A DNA stretch of 64,000 nt, taken from the NCBI GenBank assembly GCA_023362775.1, contig JALMGJ010000003.1, forward strand, positions 183,803,725 through 183,867,724, read 5' to 3'. Position numbers and translations under genes: made by a program. The notes under the pieces were generated by a model. It saw only the letters and a list, made by a program, of their open reading frames with translations. It was not told the origin of the DNA and made no database searches. This DNA is from Charina bottae. Its lineage: Eukaryota; Chordata; Lepidosauria; Squamata; Charinaidae. This document shows positions 24,201-34,665 of this stretch, piece after piece. Numbering within the stretch: the stretch's first letter is position 1; the number at the start of each line of letters is the position of its first letter.

Positions 24201-25072
24201 CAGCCTATAAACGGAACGCAGATGAATGCAGACAGGAAGGACCCCCCATATCACCAGGAGACAAGGTCTGGCTCTCTACAAAGTTTCTGCCCACTAACAG
24301 ACCTTGCAAGAAGCTGGACTCTAAGTTTATTGGCCCTTTTCAAGTGATACAGCAAATAAACCCTGTGGCTTATCGTTTACAGCTTCCACATTCCATGAGG
24401 ATTCACCCAGTGTTTCACAAGTCCTTGTTAGTCAAAGATTCCCCTCCGAGTGCCTTGCGGTCGCATACCCCCCCCCCCCTCCAGTACTGGTCCAAGGGGA
24501 ACCGGAGTACGAAGTGCAAGAGATTTTGGACTCCAGAAGGAGGGGCAGGGGGATTCAGTATTTAATACACTGGAAGGGGTATTCTCAGACAGAGCGCTCC
24601 TGGGAAAATGCCAAAGATGTCCATGCACCCTTCCTAGTGCATAGGTTTCATCAGATTTTCCCTCACAAACCACGGCCAGAGTGACTCCCAGAGCTACAGC
24701 CCCCGGCTGAAGACGAGGAAGCCGACCAGCTGGAGGATTTCGTGAGTTGCCAGCAACCATTCCTGCTCCCCCTGTCAGACCCAGCGAGGGGGGAGGAGGA
24801 AGATTCGCATCCTTCCACCTCTGGTTGCCAGCTCCCAGGAGGGGGGAGGGAGAACCTTTCTAACGATTTAGCTGTTTTTCAGGAGACGCCAGCTGCACCC
24901 GGACTATCAGATCAAACAGAGAGACGCGAGCCTTCCCCCGACATTCCTTTCCTGGATGACCTCCCTTCACTGCCCAGCTCCCAGGAAGAAGAGCAGATAG
25001 ACACTTTTTCACACGGGATCCTGCCCGGTACCAAGGACGAACGGGGGGAGGGAGTTGCTATGGAGTTTTTGG

Positions 25073-25088
25073 ATGGGGAGGGGGGTGG
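25073..25088 (+). promoter_or_regulatory. Polypurine tract of the Ty3-type element
   Basis: The G/A-rich run GGGGAGGGGGGTGG directly abuts the 3' LTR. It is the usual primer for plus-strand synthesis. The pol reading frame passes through it. Confidence 0.8.
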
Positions 25089-25323
25089 TGTCAGGGGAAG
25101 CAGAGAGAAGGGCGGAGCACTGGATAAGAAGCGAGCACGCAGCTCAGAGAGCCTAGCCTATTTCCCCAAATGTCAGAAGAAAGCTCCACCCTAGGTTGAG
25201 CTGATATACTTGGGAATCTTCAGGCACTGTTAGTTTAGCAGGATTTCTGCTTGTAGGTATGCAATAAACACTAGAGACTAGATTCCTGGCCTCGGCGTGT
25301 TATTTCTGCATCTACACACGACA
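25089..25323 (+). repeat. 3' LTR of the Ty3-type element
   Basis: 235 bp, same length as the 5' LTR and about 98% identical. It carries the poly(A) signal AATAAA at 25263-25268. The pol C-terminal reading frame extends 106 bases into it. Confidence 0.97.
25263..25268 (+). terminator. LTR poly(A) signal
   Basis: AATAAA in the 3' LTR, about 55 bases before the LTR end. Confidence 0.7.
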
Positions 25324-25328
25324 AATAT

Positions 25329-26654
25329 ACTTTTCCTCTGTGGGTTAATGACATAAATGAACAACCAAGCATGCTAAGCATTCAGGACATAAAGAAAGTA
25401 ATATTTTTGGTGGGTGATTTTTAACTGGATTTTAACATTTAGCTCTTCCATATCTTTCCATAAATGAAACCCTTAAGTTAAGGTTAACAGTAGAAATTAG
25501 CAATTCATATTAAAATGCTTTCTTTTCTATGAGATTTTATGAACCTATGACAAATGTAGAATAATCCATTCTATAGGAATGAAGATATAGAGCCATTTGG
25601 TATTACTGAAAGATCATTGGAGCTATATAAATTTCATCCATACCTTTCCTCATTATCCAAGTGGATCACATCACTGAACGGCACTGGGACCAAGATACTG
25701 TACTTGGGAACTCCCTGCCTTTCATTGTCCCTCAGGAATTCACTAATGTGCAAAAGAGATTTTATTTAACTAATTAAGCCACTTACATCCTCATATTGCA
25801 CACTCCTTGCTATTTCCAAGTATGGAATGAGGATATCTGAAGGGGAGTATATTCACCATCTGATGAACTTAAGTATGATTTCAATTATCTAATTTATGAA
25901 GATCTCAAGTTTCAGGGAGAGCTGGCTTCATAGCTTTTCTTTTATATCTCTTCATGGAGGCTGGGCAGAACAAAGAATGGAGAAACCAGGGGACGAGGAC
26001 ATGGGCACAGAACCACAAATGCCTGAATTTGTCTTACATGTATGTATCTAACAAATATATTTATTTTCCATTTAAATAACGGCTGCTGAAATTAGGTTTA
26101 TTGAAACAAAAATATAATTCCTTTCTCAAACATTGAGGAAAAAGTCGGTAGGCAGGGTTTTTTCCCCTGGCAATACATTTTTGCAGGATTCTAGTTTATA
26201 TATGAGAGGCTGTTAATAGAAATAAAGCACGCGATGCAATAAATAACTCCAATGTTCTCAGATGCATAGACATTGCTGACTTTAAAGTTCTCATAAACAT
26301 TGTTGTTATATCCCAAAGCTCCATTATTATAAGAGATTCCAATAAGGGATTATAATTCGATGCTTGCTTGTTTAAATATGCCAGAATCCCTTGATTCTGA
26401 GCACCTTTAGAAACAGATCAATTTAAAAGTGGAATAATAATGTCAGTTCCCCTTGCAGGGATGTTTGAGAAGGAGAAGGGGATGTGGTATGTGTAGTTTT
26501 AAAAGCTAGTTGCACATATTGCTGAACTAGAGCTTGTCACATTTCTAAAAAAAGGTCTGTCATGTCACCAGAAAGAAATGTTGCGAAGTTGTTGTAGAAA
26601 CATAAATAACTGATCTGAAACATATAGTTGCCTATAAATTCTGTAAAATCAAGT
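25329..26654. other. No gene recognised
   Basis: About 1.3 kb of AT-rich right flank of the Ty3-type element. No repeat family was recognised. Confidence 0.5.
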
Positions 26655-26762
26655 CCCTTTCAAGTCAAGAATGAGTCCTGGTGATTTCATAGACATATCC
26701 ATGTAGTTTTCTTGGCAACAGAATGGAATAAAAATCATGGCCAATTTGGAATTATGAATTGC
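26655..26762 (-). mobile_element. SINE fragment, tRNA-SINE family B tail
   Basis: GAGTCCTGGTGATTTCATAG, CATATCCATGTAGTTTTCTT and GGCAACAG match the reverse complement of the SINE body seen at 37594-37826 and the plus-strand piece at 30946-31024. The tRNA head is absent. Confidence 0.6.
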
Positions 26763-26885
26763 CATACAACTCATTGAATTGTGATAGCTGTATTGATCTC
26801 TACTGTACTTCTCATTCTAAGATACCCTGTTTGTGTCAGCCCTTCGAGGCTTTCTGCTCGAGGAAAATAGAAACCACATTAATTA

Positions 26886-26981
26886 CTAGGAGGAGGAAGG
26901 AGTATTAGGTATGTTCGCCGCCTTGAGTTATTTATCAAAATGATAAAGGCGGGATAGAAAATAAATAAATAAAAAAATAAA
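26886..26981 (+). mobile_element. tRNA-SINE family A, 3' fragment
   Basis: TAGGAGGAGGAAGGAGTATT, TATGTTCGCCGCCTTGAGTT and AAAGGCGGGATAGAAAATAA are the 3' half of the SINE present more completely at 63216-63486. The tRNA head is truncated. Confidence 0.85.
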
Positions 26982-27419
26982 TTTCCAAAGACAGGAGAAT
27001 TGATTCTCTAAAGAGAATGAAGGCAGAGCAATTCTGAGTTTTTCCTTACTCACTCCTTCCCATCTGAACTAAGCTGATGTTGAATTTCTTCTTCAAGGCC
27101 AACAGCATTTTCTGGAGTGGGCAGCTACAATAAATTTAAATAATAATACTCTACAGTTTGGGATTATATGTCAAACTAAAAAAAATAGTTTGGGCTTAGT
27201 GCAATGTGTCAAGCTAATTAATTATGGCTTATTCAGCTAGTCATGGTTTAAACAAATCATAGCTTGGCATGATGTGTACGTCTGGCCTAGAAATTCATAG
27301 CTTTTCTTTGCTGTTTTATATTTTTCATTGACTCAATCTGATGTTTCGATTTCCTGAATCTGCAACTTGAAAGTACTGTGGTAGCGATCATAGTAACCTG
27401 CTGTTCACCAAATTCAAAC
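26982..27419. other. No gene recognised
   Basis: AT-rich DNA. The 27180-27270 part (GGGCTTAGTGCAATGTGT and TCATAGCTTGGCATGATGTG) looks like an interspersed repeat that I cannot name. Confidence 0.4.
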
Positions 27420-27497
27420 TGAGTGACGCCTGTACAAAAGGGGTGGAGCTTCAATCACCATCTTGACTTTTTGATCTCTCCCCCACAGATGCCCCTG
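27420..27497. mobile_element. Right end of a short hAT-like element
   Basis: AAAAGGGGTGGAGCTT, TTTTTGATCTCTCCCCCACA and the terminal GATGCCCCTG match the right half of the element at 16684-16843. The left end is not found nearby. Confidence 0.55.
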
Positions 27498-27560
27498 TTG
27501 CTCACCAAGACTGGTGCCTTTTATTATAAACATTCATTTGGCTGCCACCACCACATTTTC

Positions 27561-30352
27561 TTTTCCTTTTTAAAGAAACTATATTAAATTTTCAACATAA
27601 AGATAAAATACAAAAAGATAGAAAAAGACTAAAGAGAGACTAAAGAAAAGAGAGATAAACTAAAAAGTGCAGAAATAAATAGAGTTATAGCAAAAAGGGT
27701 GACTTCCAACCTTCTCCAGCACAGATACAAATAAAAAATACATTAACCTCTTACTCTTATTTTGACTATAATAAATTTTATTTCTATAATCTATACCAAC
27801 CTAATCTTCAAATCCCAAAATCAAAACTTCATCTTTTTCAGTGACAAGTAGAAAGTGCAAAAGTGGTTTCCAAGTCAAAACAAAGCTAGACAAGTTATTT
27901 TCTCTAATCAATATAGTCAGTTTCACCATCTCTGCCAGTTCCATTAATTTTATCATCCGTTCTTCCACTGTAGGAATTTGTGACTCCTGCCACCTTTGTG
28001 CATACAAAAGTCTTGCCACTGTTATCATAGATAAAAACAAAGTCCCATATTTTGTTTCAAGCTGTTTGTCCATTCTAAAAGGAAAACGTCTGGTTTCAAT
28101 TGTACATTCATCTTAAGAATCTTTTGAATTATAATACATATCAGCTCCCAATATGTCAGCTTTCTTACAAGTCCACCAAAGATGGTAAAAAGTGCCTTTA
28201 ACTTGGGAACATTTCCAGCATACATTTGATGCCTCCTTATACATCTTCGACAACTTATCAGGTGTTAAATACCAATGGTACATCATCTTATAAAAGTTCT
28301 CTTTCAAATTATAATTCAGTGTAAATTTCAAACCTTTGTTCCACACATTCTCCCATTGATTAAGCATGATATTATATCCAAAATTCTTTGCCCATTTAAT
28401 CATACAATCTTTAACATATTCATCCTCCAAGTTAATGTTAATAATACTTTATACATCTTAGCAATAACATGCTCTTCATTAGTACATAAATTCACTTCAG
28501 ACTGGGTTTTTTCATTTACAAAATTATAAGTCTTCTTATCCAAATTAAATTGTTCTGTCAGTTGTGCAAAAGTAAACCAATGACAAGTGTAACCCTTCAT
28601 TTCCAATTCTTCTCTTGTTTCTAACTTAGGTTCTCCTTCAACAAAGGTTAATAATAAACAGACCGGAAAACCCACAACAACCATCAAAGGTTAATAACTT
28701 AGCATAAGTCAACCATGCTGGTTTCACAGTCATCTCTCTTCTAAAAAAAGCCTCTTGGGGTGACAACCACAATCTTGTTTTATATTTATTCCAAACTCTC
28801 AATATGGCATGCCTAATAAAATGATTTTTAAAATCCATATTAACCTTAGCTTTCTCATACCATAAATAGCCATGCCACCCAAATCTCAAGTCATGGCCTT
28901 CCAACTCTAATAACCTCAAAGTCACCCACTCCTTCATCCATAGCAAACAACAGGCATCAAAATACAATTTCAAATCAGGAAGTCCTAACCCCCCTCGTTC
29001 CTTAGCATCTTGCAACAATTTGTACTTAATTCTTGATTTTTTATCTTGCCATATAAACTTAGAAATATCCTTTTGCCATTGCTTAAATGGTATATCCGTT
29101 GTCAATATTGGTATTGTCTGAAATAAAAAACAACATCCTAGGTAAAACATTCATCTTAATCACTGAGATCCTTCCCAACAATGATAATTGAAGTTTATTC
29201 CACTTCAATAAATATTTTTTAACATCATTCCATACCTTAACATAGTTATTCTGAAACAACATACAATTCATGTTTGACAGTGTAACTCCCAAAATTTAAC
29301 CTTTTTTTCAATTTTAAAACCAGTCTTATTCATCAATGTCTCTTAATAATGTATAGTCATGTTTTTAACCAACATCTTTGTTTTTGGTTTATTTTAAAAC
29401 CAGCTAATGCCCCAAAGTCTTTCAGTTTCTTCATCAAATGTTCAAGGTTCTTATAAAGTCAAAACTAAATCATCAGCAAAAGCCCTCAGTTTATAAACTT
29501 CTTTTTAAACCTTCAAACTCTTTATCTTTTCATCTTGTCTAATATCTCTTTAGTCCTTTTCATCTTGTCTAATAAAAAGTAAAGGGGACAGAGGATATCC
29601 TTGTCTTGTTCTTTTCTGTATGTCACATGGTTTGGTTAAATCACCATTAACAATAATACATGCCTGTTGAGGTGTGTATATCAACTTAATTCCTTGGATA
29701 AAGTTTTCCCCAAAGTCCATAACTTCCAAAATTGTAAACATAAAGGACCAGTTCAAATTGTCAAAGGCTTTCTCTGCATCTAGAAAGATCAGTGCCACTT
29801 GTTTTTCATTATGTTGTTGTAAGTATTCAATAATATCCAATACTATTCTCACATTATATCTTAATTGCCTTTAGGGTAAAAACCCACATCGATCATCATA
29901 AATAAAGTGCTGTAAAATCTTCTTTAATCTATCAGCCAATATTGAAGTAAATATTTTATAGTCATTGTTCAGTAATGAAATTGGTCTATAATTCTTAGTT
30001 GAAGTAAGATCCTGTCCCTCCTTTGGTAATAGTGCAATACTGGACTCTTTCCAAGATTCTGGCATTGCAGATCCCTGCAATATAGAATCCATCACCTTCT
30101 GAAGAGGTTTTAGAAGTTGGTCTTCAAAGCATTTGTAGTACAAGCTTGATAATCCACCTGGTCCTGGTGCTTTCCCTACTTTGTTCTTTTTTATGGCTTC
30201 AACTATTTCAAAAGTTGTTCTAGGGCTATTCATAATTTGTCTATGTAACTTTGAGAGTTTTGGTAACTTTTGTTTTTTCAAAGATTCATCCATCTTTTCC
30301 AGAGAGACCTCTTGTTTTTTATACAAATTTGAATAAAAGTCATAGAAGGATT
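27561..30352 (-). mobile_element. L1 LINE, 5'-truncated
   Basis: A minus-strand L1 of about 2.8 kb. The flanks ACCACCACATTTTC (27547-27560) and ACCACCACAACATTTTC (30353-30369) look like a target duplication that differs by a 3-base indel. The coding region starts inside the RT domain, so the 5' half was never copied, as is usual for L1. About 230 bases of A/T-rich 3' untranslated sequence follow the last coding part. Confidence 0.88.
27795..30350 (-). pseudogene. L1 ORF2 relic: RT and C-terminal region
   Basis: The minus strand begins with a segment containing YKKQEVSLEKMDE, then the RT motifs GKAPGPGGLSSLYYK, TSTKNYRPISLLNND and IFLDAEKAFDNLNW, TRQGYPLSPLLFI near 29580-29620, and a FADD catalytic box at about 29470-29482, the variant typical of L1. 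The C-terminal region follows with FIWQDKKSRIKYKLLQD, GLGLPDLKLYFDACCLLW and the Cys-rich CWKCSQVKGTFYHLWWTC near 28175-28230. Frameshifts and stops break it into at least seven frames. ORF1 and the endonuclease are absent through 5' truncation. It is not functional. Confidence 0.9.
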
Positions 30353-30369
30353 ACCACCACAACATTTTC

Positions 30370-30883
30370 AATAGTTTTTGCTTGTACATGAAGTACTTTA
30401 CCTGTCAGGACTCTGTTACTGGCAAGAGATTCTTGGAGTAGGAATGTAGAGAATGTAAATGAGCAAATGCCATTGATGATTGTGACAACTGGAAAGCAGG
30501 ACATCTGTTTACACAGAGGAAAACACAAGAGAAGAGGGCATTGGATCTGAACTAGAAGGAGAGATATATTTTGAAACAAACTCACACCTTTCAGAGACTG
30601 TCAGCTGTTTGGAACAGATTCCGTCCCTAAGTTACTGTAAAGCTATGTCCTTTCAAATCTCTGGGAAGCTTCAACCAAGTTTATGCCTGCCTAGGGGAGC
30701 CTGATATTATCAGCAGTTATGATGGCCACTAAAAAACAGCTTCGAGCCAACCTTGGCTGATCTCAAAAAAAAAACAAAGCACAATCATTCCTGGTTTGAT
30801 GCGAGACCATCAGAAATTCCCAAGACCGTCAACTAGACTGGGAAGTTAAAAAAACAAAAAGAGTCAGCAGTGGCAAAGCACTT
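30370..30883. other. No gene recognised
   Basis: About 0.5 kb of unassigned DNA between the L1 and the next repeat pieces. Confidence 0.5.
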
Positions 30884-30945
30884 ATTTATTTATCATATTT
30901 ATTCACTGCCCATCTTGTGTAACGGCGACTCTGGGCAGTTGAAAC
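30884..30945 (-). mobile_element. LINE 3' terminus fragment (L2/CR1-like)
   Basis: On the minus strand it reads AACTGCCCAGAGTCGCCGTT then GATGGGCAGTGAATAAATAT. The element at 38011-38310 has the same plan (AACCCGCCCAGAGTCCCTTG, GAGATGGGCGGGGGATAAAT). Confidence 0.6.
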
Positions 30946-31024
30946 ACTTCCATAGTGTTTCCATGAAAATTATATGGATGTGTCCATTAAATCACCAGGA
31001 GTCAAGCTTAATTCAAAGGAGTTT
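30946..31024 (+). mobile_element. SINE fragment, tRNA-SINE family B tail
   Basis: TATGGATGTGTCCATTAAAT, CACCAGGAGTCAAGCTTAAT and TCAAAGGAG are the 3' body of the family seen at 37594-37826. The reverse-orientation piece at 26655 matches it. Confidence 0.6.
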
Positions 31025-31257
31025 TTATCTTTAGTAGCAGGTACAGTATGCTAAATAACTACCTTTTTTAAAAAAAAATAACTGGGTGAGTAAAAAAAAA
31101 GACAAAACAAAAGCATATGTCGAGTTGGTCTTGTTTAATACTCTCTTTTGTAGCTTCAGTCAGAGGGCTGCTTCCAGAACAGCATGAAAGGAGAGCCCCT
31201 TAAGCATTAATGATCCTGTTAGAAAGAAATCTTACCAAGTTCTCTTCCGAGCCAGAA

Positions 31258-31477
31258 ATAAAGAATATTTATTTATTTATTATTTATCTATTATTTTCTA
31301 TCCCGCCTTTATTATTTTCATAAATAACTCAAGGCGGCGAACATACCTAATACTCCTTCCTCCTCCTATTTTCCCCACAACAACCACCCTGTGAGGTGAG
31401 TTGGGCTGAGAGAGAGTGACTGGCCCAAGGTCACCCAGCCGGCTTTCATGCCTAAGGCGTAGGCAGTTGCTCTAATC
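31258..31477 (-). mobile_element. tRNA-SINE family A, 5' end degraded
   Basis: Minus-strand copy: the plus strand shows CTATCCCGCCTTTATTATTT, ACTCAAGGCGGCGAACATAC, CACCCTGTGAGGTGAGTTGG and GGTCACCCAGCCGGCTTTCA, the reverse of the body of the copy at 63216-63486. The tRNA-like head stops near 31477, just short of the promoter boxes. Confidence 0.88.
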
Positions 31478-31567
31478 AGAGGTAAAGTTTATTTTCCGAG
31501 AGCACAACACATAGAATAGTCAGCTGTTGGGGTGGCCACGCCTTCAATTTCCCTGCAAGCCCTTTAT

Positions 31568-31689
31568 AGTAAAGTAAAGTAAAGTAAAGTAAAGTAAAGT
31601 AAAGTAAAGTAAAGTAAAGTAAAGTAAAGTAAAGTAAAGTAAAGTAAAGTAAAGTAAAGTAAAGTAAAGTAAAGTAAAGTAAAGTAAAG
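31568..31689. repeat. (AGTAA)n perfect pentanucleotide array
   Basis: About 24 uninterrupted AGTAA units over 122 bp, about 90 bases from the 3' end of the BovB at 31.8 kb. The lack of interruptions implies recent expansion. Confidence 0.98.
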
Positions 31690-31738
31690 CTTTGCTCTTG
31701 TTATTCAAGAGGGCGTGAAAGTGTTCCTGCCCTCTAGG

Positions 31739-31778
31739 AATTTCTGAGAAAGCACACTTAGCTGGAGTTCTGAAAGGG
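31739..31778 (+). repeat. Imperfect direct repeat flanking BovB copy B (left)
   Basis: The 40 bases that end in TTAGCTGGAGTTCTGAAAGG resemble 33943-33985, which ends in TTAGCCGGAGTTCCGAGAGA. They could be a long, diverged target duplication or part of an older tandem repeat. Confidence 0.5.
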
Positions 31779-33937
31779 TTGTTGTTGTTCAGTCGTTTAC
31801 TCGTGTCCGACTCTTCGTGACCTCATGGACCATAGCACGCCAGGCCTTCCTGTCCTCCACTGTCTCTCGGAGTTTACTCAAATTCATGTTCATTACATCG
31901 GTGATGCTATCTAACCATCTCATCCTCTGCCGTCCCCTTCTCCTTTTGCCTTCAGTCTTTCCCAGCATCAGGGTCTTTTCCAGTGAGTCCTCTCTTCGCA
32001 TTAGGTGGCCAAAGTATTTGAGCTTCAGCTTCAGCATCTGTCCTTCCAATGAGCAGTCAGGGTTGATTTCCTTTAGGATTGACTGGTTTGACCTCCTTGC
32101 AGTCCAAGGGACTCTCAAGAGTCTTCTCCAGCACCACAGCTCGAAAGCATCAATTCTTCGGCGCTCAGCCTTCTTTATGGTCCAACTCTCACAGCCATAC
32201 ATTACTACTGGAAAAACCATAGCTTTAACTATACGGACCTTTGTCGGCAAGGTGATGTCTCTGCTTTTTAATATGCTGTCTAGGTTTGCCATAGCTTTCC
32301 TCCCAAGGAGCAAGCGTCTTTTAATTTCATGGCTGCAGTCACCGTCTGCGGTGATCTTGGAGCCCAAGAAAATAAAATCTGTCACTGCTTCCATTTCTTG
32401 CCCTTCTATTTGCCAGGAAGTGATGGGACCAGATGCCATGATCTGGGTTTTTTTAATGTTGAGTTTCAAGCCAGCTTTTGCACTCTCCTCTTTCACCCTC
32501 ATCAAGAGGCTCTTTAGTTCCTCTTCACTTTCTGCCATTAGGGTGGCATCATCTGCATATCTGAGGTTGTTGATATTTCTCCTGGCAATCTTAACTCCGG
32601 CTTGTGATTCATCCAGCCCGGCCTTTCTCATGATGTACTCTGCATATAAGTTAAATAAGCAGGGTGATAATATACAGCCTTGTCGTACTCCTTTCCCGAT
32701 TTTGAACCAGTCGGTTGTTCCATGTCCGGTTCTAACTGTTGCTTCTTGACCCGCATACAGGTTTCTCAGGAGACAGGTAAGGTGGTCTGGTACTCCCATC
32801 TCTTTAAGACTTTGCCACAGTTTGTTGTGATCCACACAATCAAAGGCTTTAGCGTAGTCAATGAAGCAGAAGTAGATGTTTTTCTGGAACTCTCTTGCTT
32901 TTTCCATGATCCAGCGATTGTTGGCAATCTGATCTCTAGTTCCTCTGCCTCTTCGAAACCCAGCTTGCACTTCTGGTAGTTCTTGGTTCACATACTGCTG
33001 AAGCCTAGCTTGTAGGATTTTGAGCATAACCTTGCCAGCATGAGAAATGAGCGCAATTGTACGGTAGTTTGAACATTCTTTGGCATTGCCTTTCTTTGGA
33101 ATTGGAACATAAACTGACCTTTTCCAATCCTGTGGCCACTGTTGAGTTTTCCAAATTTGTTGGCATATTGAGTGCAGCACTTTAACAGCATCATCTTTTA
33201 GGATTTTAAATAGCTCAGCTGGGATACTGTCTTCTCCGCTAGCTTTGTTGTTAGTAATGCTTCCTAAGGCCCACTTGACTTCACTCTCTAGGATGTCCGG
33301 CTCAAGGTCAGTGACCACACCATCGTATTTATCAGGGATATTAAGATCTTTCTTGTATAGTTCTTCTGTGTATTCTTGCCACCTCTTCTTAATCTCTTCT
33401 GCTTCTGTTAGGTCCCTGCCTTTTTTGTCCTTTATCATGCCCATCTTTGCACAAAAGATTCCCTTGATACCTCCGATTTTCTTGAAGAGATCTCTAGTCT
33501 TCCCCATTCTATTGTTTTCCTCAATTTCTTTGCATTGTTCATTTAAGAAGGCCTTCTTATCTCTCCTTGCTATTCCCTGGAATTCTGCATTCAGTTGTTT
33601 ATATCTTTTCCTTTCTCCCTTGCCTTTTGCTTCCCTTCTTTCCTCAGCTATTTGTAAAGCCTCATCAGTCAGCCACTTTGCTTTCTTGCATTTCTTTTTC
33701 TTTGGGATGGCTTTAGTTGCTGCCTCCTGTACAATGTTACGAACCTCCATCCATAGTTCTTCAGGCACTCTGTCTACCAGATCTAATCCTTTAAATCTAT
33801 TCCTCACCTCCACTGTATATTCATAAGGGATATGATTTAGGTCATACCTGATTGGTCTAGTGGTTTTCTCTACATTCTTCAATTTAAGCCTAAATTTTGT
33901 GATAAGAAGTTCATGATCTGAGCCACAGTCGTAGCGC
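31779..33937 (-). mobile_element. BovB (RTE) LINE, copy B, 5'-truncated, open ORF
   Basis: The 2.16-kb minus-strand copy begins in the last endonuclease motif at about 33937 and ends at the BovB terminus at 31779 with a short TTG-repeat tail. The 3' end contains AGAGTCGGACACGAG, which is shared with the Sauria SINE tails in this window (GAGTCGGACACGAC). Loss of the 5' end fits normal incomplete target-primed reverse transcription. The uninterrupted frame implies a young insertion. Confidence 0.95.
31789..33936 (-). pseudogene. BovB ORF2, 5'-truncated: reverse transcriptase with open frame
   Basis: About 716 codons are open without a stop. The first codons encode CGSDHELLITKF, the last endonuclease motif, so the frame begins inside the protein and has no proper ATG start; the rest of the endonuclease is missing. 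RT motifs follow in order: NNKASGEDSIPAELF, KECSNYRTIALIS, GFRRGRGTRDQIANN, FCFIDYAKAFDCVDHNK (block A), GVRQGCILSPCLFNLYAEY (block B), LRYADDATLMAES (catalytic block C) and LKLNIKKTQIM. The C-terminal region carries YFGHLMRREDSLEKTLMLG and ends near 31789. The RT active site is intact, but without the endonuclease or a start codon the copy is not expected to move by itself. Confidence 0.93.
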
Positions 33938-33942
33938 TCTTT

Positions 33943-33985
33943 AAATTCTGGGGAAATACAATTTAGCCGGAGTTCCGAGAGAGGG
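33943..33985 (+). repeat. Imperfect direct repeat flanking BovB copy B (right)
   Basis: Partner of 31739-31778, about three quarters identical over 40 bases with small gaps. It starts six bases beyond the truncated 5' end of the BovB copy. Confidence 0.5.
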
Positions 33986-34652
33986 CACTCTGTGTTCAGG
34001 CACCCTGCGGTTTGTGATTTCCTGTAATTTAGGCAATTAGGCTTCCTGCTGAGCTGTGGCTTTTTCCTGTCTAGTGTTGCTAGTTTGGAATGTTAACTCT
34101 CTGGGAAGGAATCTTTTGTTATTTGATTATGGAGATCTTTTTGGCTGAGTTTGGCCAGGGAAGAATGTTCACCCAAATAGGTTCTGCTAATTTCTTCGGG
34201 GGAAAGATTTTTTGTTAAAAGATCTCTGGCTCTGCCTGAAAGGAATATTCATTTGAATAGCTTGGCATGTCCTGCTACATTTTTAATCTTTTTGGGTTAA
34301 ATTTATTCTAATTGTAATTTTTCACCTTTTGCCCTGCTTGAGGCGGGAAAACTGTATGGTGGGAAGAATAGCATTTGAGGAAAAAATTGGGGGCAGGTGG
34401 ATCTTGATTTCTTCTCACAATCCCTTTTCAAAATTCTCTTCTAATACTGGCAGTAGTTGAACTTCACAATAACATCAGGAAGCAAACTTAGTATTAGGTG
34501 GTTGCTCCATGACTTTATTCTTATAGCATGCAGGTGGCAGGAAAAATGATGCTCTGCTATGGCTCTGTACACATGATATTTAAGAAGGCAATATACCCCA
34601 GATTATCTAGCATTATGATCAGGTCTTCCAAATACAACAATTTGTATGGGGC
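33986..34652. other. Unnamed interspersed repeat (shared with 46.36 kb)
   Basis: No gene. The stretch 34089-34170 with GGAAGGAATCTTTTGTTATT and GATTATGGAGATCTTTTTGG recurs at 46365-46440. It may be part of an LTR or other transposon that I cannot name. Confidence 0.5.
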
Positions 34653-34665
34653 TTAAGCAAAACAT

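Larger units (their letters stand above)
21193..25194 (+). pseudogene. pol: Pol polyprotein of the Ty3-type element, frameshifted
   Basis: It would encode the enzymes for copying and integration. Protease: VMIDSGATTNFIDG, Asp codon at 21334. RT: FTKLDLRNAYNLIRIKPGHE and the catalytic YLDD at 22315-22326. RNase H: QCDASNFAVAAILL near 22757-22800. Integrase: His codons at 23425 and 23446 with CHVC at 23540-23551 form the zinc site, and the catalytic triad is Asp 23639, Asp 23819 and Glu 23927 (D-x35-E spacing). Chromodomain at about 24505-24650: YEVQEILDS and LIHWKGYSQTERSWEN. An acidic tail reads into the 3' LTR and stops at 25192-25194. Defects: a G9 run at 23449-23457 shifts the frame, a C12 run at 24468-24479 shifts it back, and TGA at 24682-24684 cuts off the tail. 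The first two may be sequencing or assembly errors. Confidence 0.9.
19899..25323 (+). mobile_element. Ty3-type chromodomain LTR retrotransposon, complete
   Basis: The 5425-bp element has two 235-bp LTRs that begin TGTC and end GACA, flanked by identical 5-bp target duplications AATAT (19894-19898 and 25324-25328). Inside are gag, then pol in the -1 frame with protease, RT, RNase H, integrase and chromodomain in that order, which is the Ty3 gene order. No envelope gene is seen. By my count the LTRs differ at five of 235 positions, so the insertion is fairly recent. The chromodomain and likely self-priming site point to the Tf1/sushi-like branch of chromoviruses. Two homopolymer frameshifts and one stop in pol would disable it as read. 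Confidence 0.95.

Noticed and set aside
31817..32749. 310-codon plus-strand frame opposite BovB copy B
   Set aside because: It is the antisense shadow of the RT coding region; the minus strand carries all RT motifs.
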